64,000 bases of DNA, taken from Aerococcus viridans. Lineage in GTDB: Bacteria > Bacillota > Bacilli > Lactobacillales > Aerococcaceae. The position numbers and the translations under genes are program-made. Location of the stretch: positions 1,922,001 to 1,986,000 of the forward strand of contig NZ_CP014164.1 in NCBI RefSeq assembly GCF_001543285.1, in the 5' to 3' direction. The notes beneath the pieces are model-generated. The model did not search any database. It worked only from the letters and a program-made list of their open reading frames with translations, and had not been told where the DNA came from. Shown piece by piece: positions 60,384-64,000 of this stretch. Position 1 is the stretch's first letter. Every line of letters starts with the position of its first letter.

Positions 60384-61226
60384 CTATTTACTTGATTTGT
60401 AAGCTGGACCATTGTGTTCAGAGTAGTATTCATAATACTTGTCGTTCATGCGGCGTGCGGCAAAAATCAATAATGCGCCGATGAATAAGACGGCGGATAA
60501 TACTTGGCTGACACGGAAAGGTCCCCACCACAAGCTGTCTGTCCGCAACCCTTCGATGAAGAAGCGGCCAAATGGATACCAGATCAGATAAAGTAAGGTG
60601 GTGTCCCCAATACGCAAGGTTTTATTACGTGAACGGACGAATAATAGGACGGCAACCCCAAGGATATTCCAGACTGACTCGTACAGGAAAGTTGGATGGT
60701 AGTAAGCCCCATCGATGTGCATACCGTCTACAATAAATTGCGGTAAATGTAAGGTATCTTGTAGGAATTCTAAGGTCACTTCCCCACCATGGGCTTCTTG
60801 GTTAACGAAATTACCCCAACGACCAATGGCTTGCGCTAGTAATAGGTAAGGTGCTACGGTATCCGTTACAAATAAAGGATCCATTTTCTTCGATTTAGCG
60901 TAGAAGTATAAGGTTAAACCTCCGGCGATGACACCACCATAAATGGCAATCCCACCGTTCCAAATTTGTAGGATTTCGCCTGGATTTTGTAGATAGTAGT
61001 CCAATTCAAATAGGACGTAGTAGACGCGCGCGCCGATAAAACCGATTAGAATGGTCCATACAGCTGAGTCTAAAATAAATTCTTCATCCCAACCCTTACG
61101 ACGAAAATCTCTTGAAGCAAATGTAAGGGCTAGTAAAATAGCAGCCCCGATAAAAATCCCGTACCAACGGATTGGCCAACCGAATATGTCAAAAGCGACT
61201 GGATCTATTGCAGCTATATTCATCAT
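60384..61226 (-). CDS. lgt: Prolipoprotein diacylglyceryl transferase Lgt
   Basis: 280 residues, seven membrane segments. Lgt signature [14 protein letters not shown] and the conserved FHxDPV-like start ([19 protein letters not shown]). Attaches diacylglycerol to the lipobox Cys, thus acting on CamS and the three LivJ proteins encoded here. Confidence 0.96.
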   Translation of the reverse strand: MMNIAAIDPVAFDIFGWPIRWYGIFIGAAILLALTFASRDFRRKGWDEEFILDSAVWTILIGFIGARVYYVLFELDYYLQNPGEILQIWNGGIAIYGGVIAGGLTLYFYAKSKKMDPLFVTDTVAPYLLLAQAIGRWGNFVNQEAHGGEVTLEFLQDTLHLPQFIVDGMHIDGAYYHPTFLYESVWNILGVAVLLFVRSRNKTLRIGDTTLLYLIWYPFGRFFIEGLRTDSLWWGPFRVSQVLSAVLFIGALLIFAARRMNDKYYEYYSEHNGPAYKSSK

Positions 61227-61299
61227 TTTGTTCTTTCTCTCCTTTTGTTAATGGCAGTTGTTCATCCCTTTTACTATTTATTGTCACAGTATAGGGCTT

Positions 61300-62226
61300 T
61301 TATAATTTGTTTTTGTCGATAAGTGTCGTTAAACGGTCATTAAACATTTGTGCAGCGTCAAAGCCCATTGATTTGGCTCTAAAGTTGATAGCTGCTACCT
61401 CGATAATACTTGAAATGTTCCGTCCAGTTTGAACAGGGATGCTAATTTTGGGAATCGCGACCTCTAAAATTTGTTCACCCTCTTCCGCAGTACCCAGGCG
61501 GTCAAAATTGGCCCCTTTTTTCAATTCTTTCAAGTCAATAATCAAGTTTAGCTGTTGTTCTTTACGGACTGCACCTGCCCCGTAAAGCGTCATCACGTCA
61601 ATAATCCCAAGACCACGAATTTCCATGACATTACGTAGAATTTCAGGTGCTTCACCCATGATGGTCGTATCATCTCGCTGATAAAAATCTACGCGGTCAT
61701 CAGCCACTAAACGGTGACCACCTTTTACAAGTTCTAAAGCGGTTTCTGATTTACCTACACCAGAGTGGCCAGTAATCATAATACCCAGCCCATATACGTC
61801 CACAAATACCCCATGTTTTGAGACCCGCTCTGCTAAGTGAGCATGCAACATCTCAGTCAAATTGCTGGATAGACGAGTTGTTGTCGTTGTGGAACTCAAT
61901 ACGGGAATATGATTTTCTTTAGCTGCTTGAATCACTTCATATTCTGGTTGCAAGCCCCGAGAGAAGATGAAGAACGGCGTGTCCTCCCTTGATAGACGGC
62001 GCATAATTAATAGCCGCTCGTCTGAAGTCATTCTAGACAAATACGTATGCTCAGCACGTCCAAACAATTGCACACGCTCTGATGGATAGTAGTTAAAATA
62101 GCCGGTAATTTCCAAACCAGGTCTCGAAATATCACTGGTAATGATCTCGCGGTCTAGATAATCTTCACCACAAAGAACCTCAAAATCAAATTTTTCGACT
62201 AAGTCTTTCACGGTTACCTTTGTCAT
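61300..62226 (-). CDS. hprK: HPr kinase/phosphorylase
   Basis: 308 residues. Walker A GHSGVGKS at 153-160, then the HPrK signature GLGIIDV and a C-terminal helix. Phosphorylates HPr on Ser46, which activates CcpA. This is the control side of the cre sites seen near fadD, fadE and the glycerol remnants. Confidence 0.97.
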   Translation of the reverse strand: MTKVTVKDLVEKFDFEVLCGEDYLDREIITSDISRPGLEITGYFNYYPSERVQLFGRAEHTYLSRMTSDERLLIMRRLSREDTPFFIFSRGLQPEYEVIQAAKENHIPVLSSTTTTTRLSSNLTEMLHAHLAERVSKHGVFVDVYGLGIMITGHSGVGKSETALELVKGGHRLVADDRVDFYQRDDTTIMGEAPEILRNVMEIRGLGIIDVMTLYGAGAVRKEQQLNLIIDLKELKKGANFDRLGTAEEGEQILEVAIPKISIPVQTGRNISSIIEVAAINFRAKSMGFDAAQMFNDRLTTLIDKNKL

Positions 62227-62324
62227 ATACGGTTTCCTTTCTTAACAAGTCACTTTGCCCCTATTTTACCATACTAGACCCATATGGACAGATGGTTAAG
62301 CTGTAATTTGTGAAAAAGAAAAAT

Positions 62325-62362
62325 CCGCCCGTCAATCTGGCATTCAGATCAACAAGCGGATT
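62325..62362 (-). terminator. Terminator of the yvlBCD-like cluster
   Basis: Arms AATCCGC (62332-62338) and GCGGATT (62356-62362) with an inner ATCTG/CAGAT stem and a T-run on the minus strand. Confidence 0.85.
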
Positions 62363-62425
62363 AGAACTTAAAATATAGATTTGACTGCGTCGGCTCTAGC
62401 ACCCTAGTCGGGTTCGCGCCCTTCA

Positions 62426-62779
62426 TTATTTCCCGGCTTCGGTAAATTTCTCAAAAAACCAATGGTACATTGAGAACAAGAAGGCTGCGGCCATTGCGTA
62501 AAAGAAGTTTGCGAATACGAAGGATGTTGGGAAGAACAATCCAACGATAATAAACATAAAGCCATTTACGACTAATCTAAACAAGCCGAATGTTAGGATA
62601 TTTAAAGGTAAGGCCAACAAGTTTACGATAGGACGGATAATTGAGTTCACAATACTCAATACGATAGCTACTAAGATTGCTGACCAAAAGTCTGCCACAT
62701 ATACATTCGGGGCAAGAATCCATGAAATAGCCATCAAGCCCAAAGCATCAATCAGTGTTGCTAATATAAAACGTCTCAT
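62426..62779 (-). CDS. Phage holin family 4/YvlD-like membrane protein
   Basis: 117 residues, four membrane segments (for example FWSAILVAIVLSIVNSIIRP and LPLNILTFGLFRLVVNGFMF). Matches the YvlD family, commonly next to PspC-type genes in envelope-stress operons. Two bases after the PspC gene. No phage context. Confidence 0.88.
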   Translation of the reverse strand: MRRFILATLIDALGLMAISWILAPNVYVADFWSAILVAIVLSIVNSIIRPIVNLLALPLNILTFGLFRLVVNGFMFIIVGLFFPTSFVFANFFYAMAAAFLFSMYHWFFEKFTEAGK

Positions 62780-62781
62780 AA

Positions 62782-63114
62782 TTAAAAATCACGCCAACTT
62801 TCTTCCTCATCAGGATTATCTTTTGAATCTTTATAATAGTCAGATTCATTATAGTCGTCCTGATCTTCACCATCAAATGATTTAGTTTGACGGTATTCGT
62901 CACGGTCATCTCTATCTACACGTGTACGCCCTTCATCCCTAGGCAAAATCAATGCCAACAATAGATAAATCAGTACTCCAGCTCCGCCAGAAAGTGTGAC
63001 GAAGACAAAGATTACACGGACAATCGTCGGATCAATTTCAAAGTATTCGGCGATTCCGGCACAAACACCATCTACTTTTACGTCATTACGTGATTTTGTT
63101 AATTTCTTAGCCAT
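62782..63114 (-). CDS. PspC-domain envelope-stress protein (YvlC-like)
   Basis: About 110 residues. PspC domain at the N-terminus (DGVCAGIAEYFEIDPTIVRVIFV) with one membrane segment (GAGVLIYLLLALILP), then a charged, Asp/Glu/Arg-rich tail. AGGAG precedes the ATG at 63114. Part of a cluster DUF4097-PspC-PspC-YvlD. Confidence 0.9.
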   Translation of the reverse strand: MAKKLTKSRNDVKVDGVCAGIAEYFEIDPTIVRVIFVFVTLSGGAGVLIYLLLALILPRDEGRTRVDRDDRDEYRQTKSFDGEDQDDYNESDYYKDSKDNPDEEESWRDF

Positions 63115-63133
63115 TCTATTCACTCCTGCCTTC

Positions 63134-63322
63134 TTAGTGGCTTCTGTTTGGCATTACAAAAATTAAAATAATGTAGATTAGCCAAACTGGAAACTGTGCC
63201 AAACTGAATAATACTGCGATGATACGGACTAAATTCCCAGAAATACCGAAGTATTCACCAATACCACCACATACCCCAAATAAGTATCAATCTTTTCTTG
63301 ACTTCATTAATCTCCCTGACAT
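63134..63322 (-). pseudogene. Second PspC-domain gene with an in-frame TGA
   Basis: Translation from the ATG at 63322 (behind GGAGAGG) gives MSGRLMKSRKD, a TGA at 63287-63289, then a complete PspC domain (YLFGVCGGIGEYFGISGNLV ... LIYIILIFVMPNRSH). Relatives have Arg at the stop position (CGA to TGA is one change). Without read-through only 11 residues are made. It is placed between the DUF4097 and PspC genes. Confidence 0.75.
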
Positions 63323-63324
63323 AA

Positions 63325-64000
63325 TTAAACCTCTCCTCTACGCATATCAGAATCATCTTTCACGCGAATATTACCACGCATGGTCTTCAAGTTCACTCGA
63401 TAAGCCTTTTCTTCAGCTACATCGTAGTAAAATGCTTTTTGTTTGTTAAATTGATCGTTGACTTGTGATTGACTCTTAATTAAATCTGATCGGAACATAA
63501 TTTCACCTTGGTTGGTGTGGGCTAACCCATCAACTGCTGTACCTGCTGGCATATTCAATTTAATATCGCCATTTTTTGTTTCTACTTGAGCACGAACTAA
63601 CGGTTTTGCGTTCATCGTAATCACGATATCCCCATTTAATGTTTCCATCAATACATTTTCTACGTGCCCCTTTAATCGTTGGCTACCATTCAATGATTTC
63701 ACCACTAAATCTAAGGCTTCCACATCGTTTAAGGTTAATTGACCATTTTTCGTATCCACTTCAATCATCGAAGCTGTAAAGTCTTCGATATTAATCGCGC
63801 CGTCAACTGTTTGAATATAGATATCATTCGTATCCATATGTTCAACCGTTACAGGGCCTGAAATTGTTCTCGCTTTAATAAAGTCTAAGCGGTCTTTTGG
63901 CACTTGTACCACAATATCTGTCTTGATGAAACGAGAAATCATGTTCAAGTTTAAGGCCCCGTCAACAAATTCTAGGTTTGCTCTTTTTTCAAAGGTAGTT
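63325..64000 (-). CDS. DUF4097-domain protein (YvlB-like), 5' end outside the window
   Basis: At least 225 residues, frame open to the right edge. Beta-helix-like repeats with the pattern of DUF4097/DUF4098 adhesin-type proteins (KARTISGPVTVEHM, VDGAINIEDF, LNGDIVITMN, TKNGDIKLNMP). Such proteins head yvlBCD-like operons. The stop overlaps the ribosome-binding region of the second PspC gene. Confidence 0.85.
   Translation of the reverse strand, partial: TTFEKRANLEFVDGALNLNMISRFIKTDIVVQVPKDRLDFIKARTISGPVTVEHMDTNDIYIQTVDGAINIEDFTASMIEVDTKNGQLTLNDVEALDLVVKSLNGSQRLKGHVENVLMETLNGDIVITMNAKPLVRAQVETKNGDIKLNMPAGTAVDGLAHTNQGEIMFRSDLIKSQSQVNDQFNKQKAFYYDVAEEKAYRVNLKTMRGNIRVKDDSDMRRGEV

Noticed and set aside
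62426..62779. Prophage holin
   Set aside because: The family name includes holin, but the neighbours are PspC and DUF4097 genes, the usual YvlD setting, and no phage genes are near.

Overview
The window is low-GC Firmicute DNA, most likely from Lactobacillales. A relative of Aerococcus is my best guess, from gene content only. Two conserved Gram-positive chromosomal blocks frame it: pcrA-ligA-camS at the left, and hprK-lgt-gpsA-galU, trxB, pgcA, rapZ-yvcK-whiA at the right. Both are read on the minus strand, like most of the window. I saw no rRNA, tRNA, CRISPR array, phage or replication origin.

Layout. (1) 0-8 kb: camS, ligA and pcrA; a pair of ~118-bp structured tandem repeats; a GntR-type regulator with a palindrome next to its promoter; a cell-wall glucosaminidase. 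(2) 8-16.3 kb: a branched-chain amino acid ABC importer (livH-M-G-F) and three tandem livJ-type binding-lipoprotein genes. Two of these genes have their own leader-peptide attenuators, one peptide ending in five Ile codons and the other in five Leu codons. (3) 16.5-25.7 kb: a decaying accessory region. Two oppositely oriented, defective ISL3-family elements flank a membrane alpha/beta-hydrolase and the wreckage of a glycerol locus (truncated gldA, regulator with an early stop, broken glpK). Each IS copy carries a ~109-nt segment that folds into a long closed, branched RNA-like structure. (4) 25.7-40.2 kb: a fatty-acid beta-oxidation cluster (CoA-transferase, two acyl-CoA dehydrogenases, nitronate monooxygenase-like flavoprotein, LysR regulator, enoyl-CoA hydratase, thiolase, bifunctional FadB/FadN-type enzyme, acyl-CoA ligase) with CcpA-type cre sites. 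A third, intact ISL3 element with an 8-bp target duplication sits between the ligase and the rest. (5) 40.3-46.2 kb: an ABC/FtsX-type exporter pair and the class III alcohol dehydrogenase plus S-formylglutathione hydrolase pair for formaldehyde removal. (6) 46.6-52 kb: a two-component system with VanZ-like and RlmI-like genes, ssb, and a DUF1772 membrane protein. (7) 52.3-64 kb: the conserved envelope and carbon-control block, ending in a yvlB/yvlC/yvlD-like envelope-stress cluster cut by the window edge.

The strongest unusual signals are the paired Ile and Leu attenuators, whose architecture is the same in both (leader ORF, small hairpin, GGUCC/GGGCC hairpin, terminator, plus a pairing between the leader stop codon and the segment just before the terminator), and the structured RNA inside the ISL3 elements, which has a compensatory base change between the two copies.
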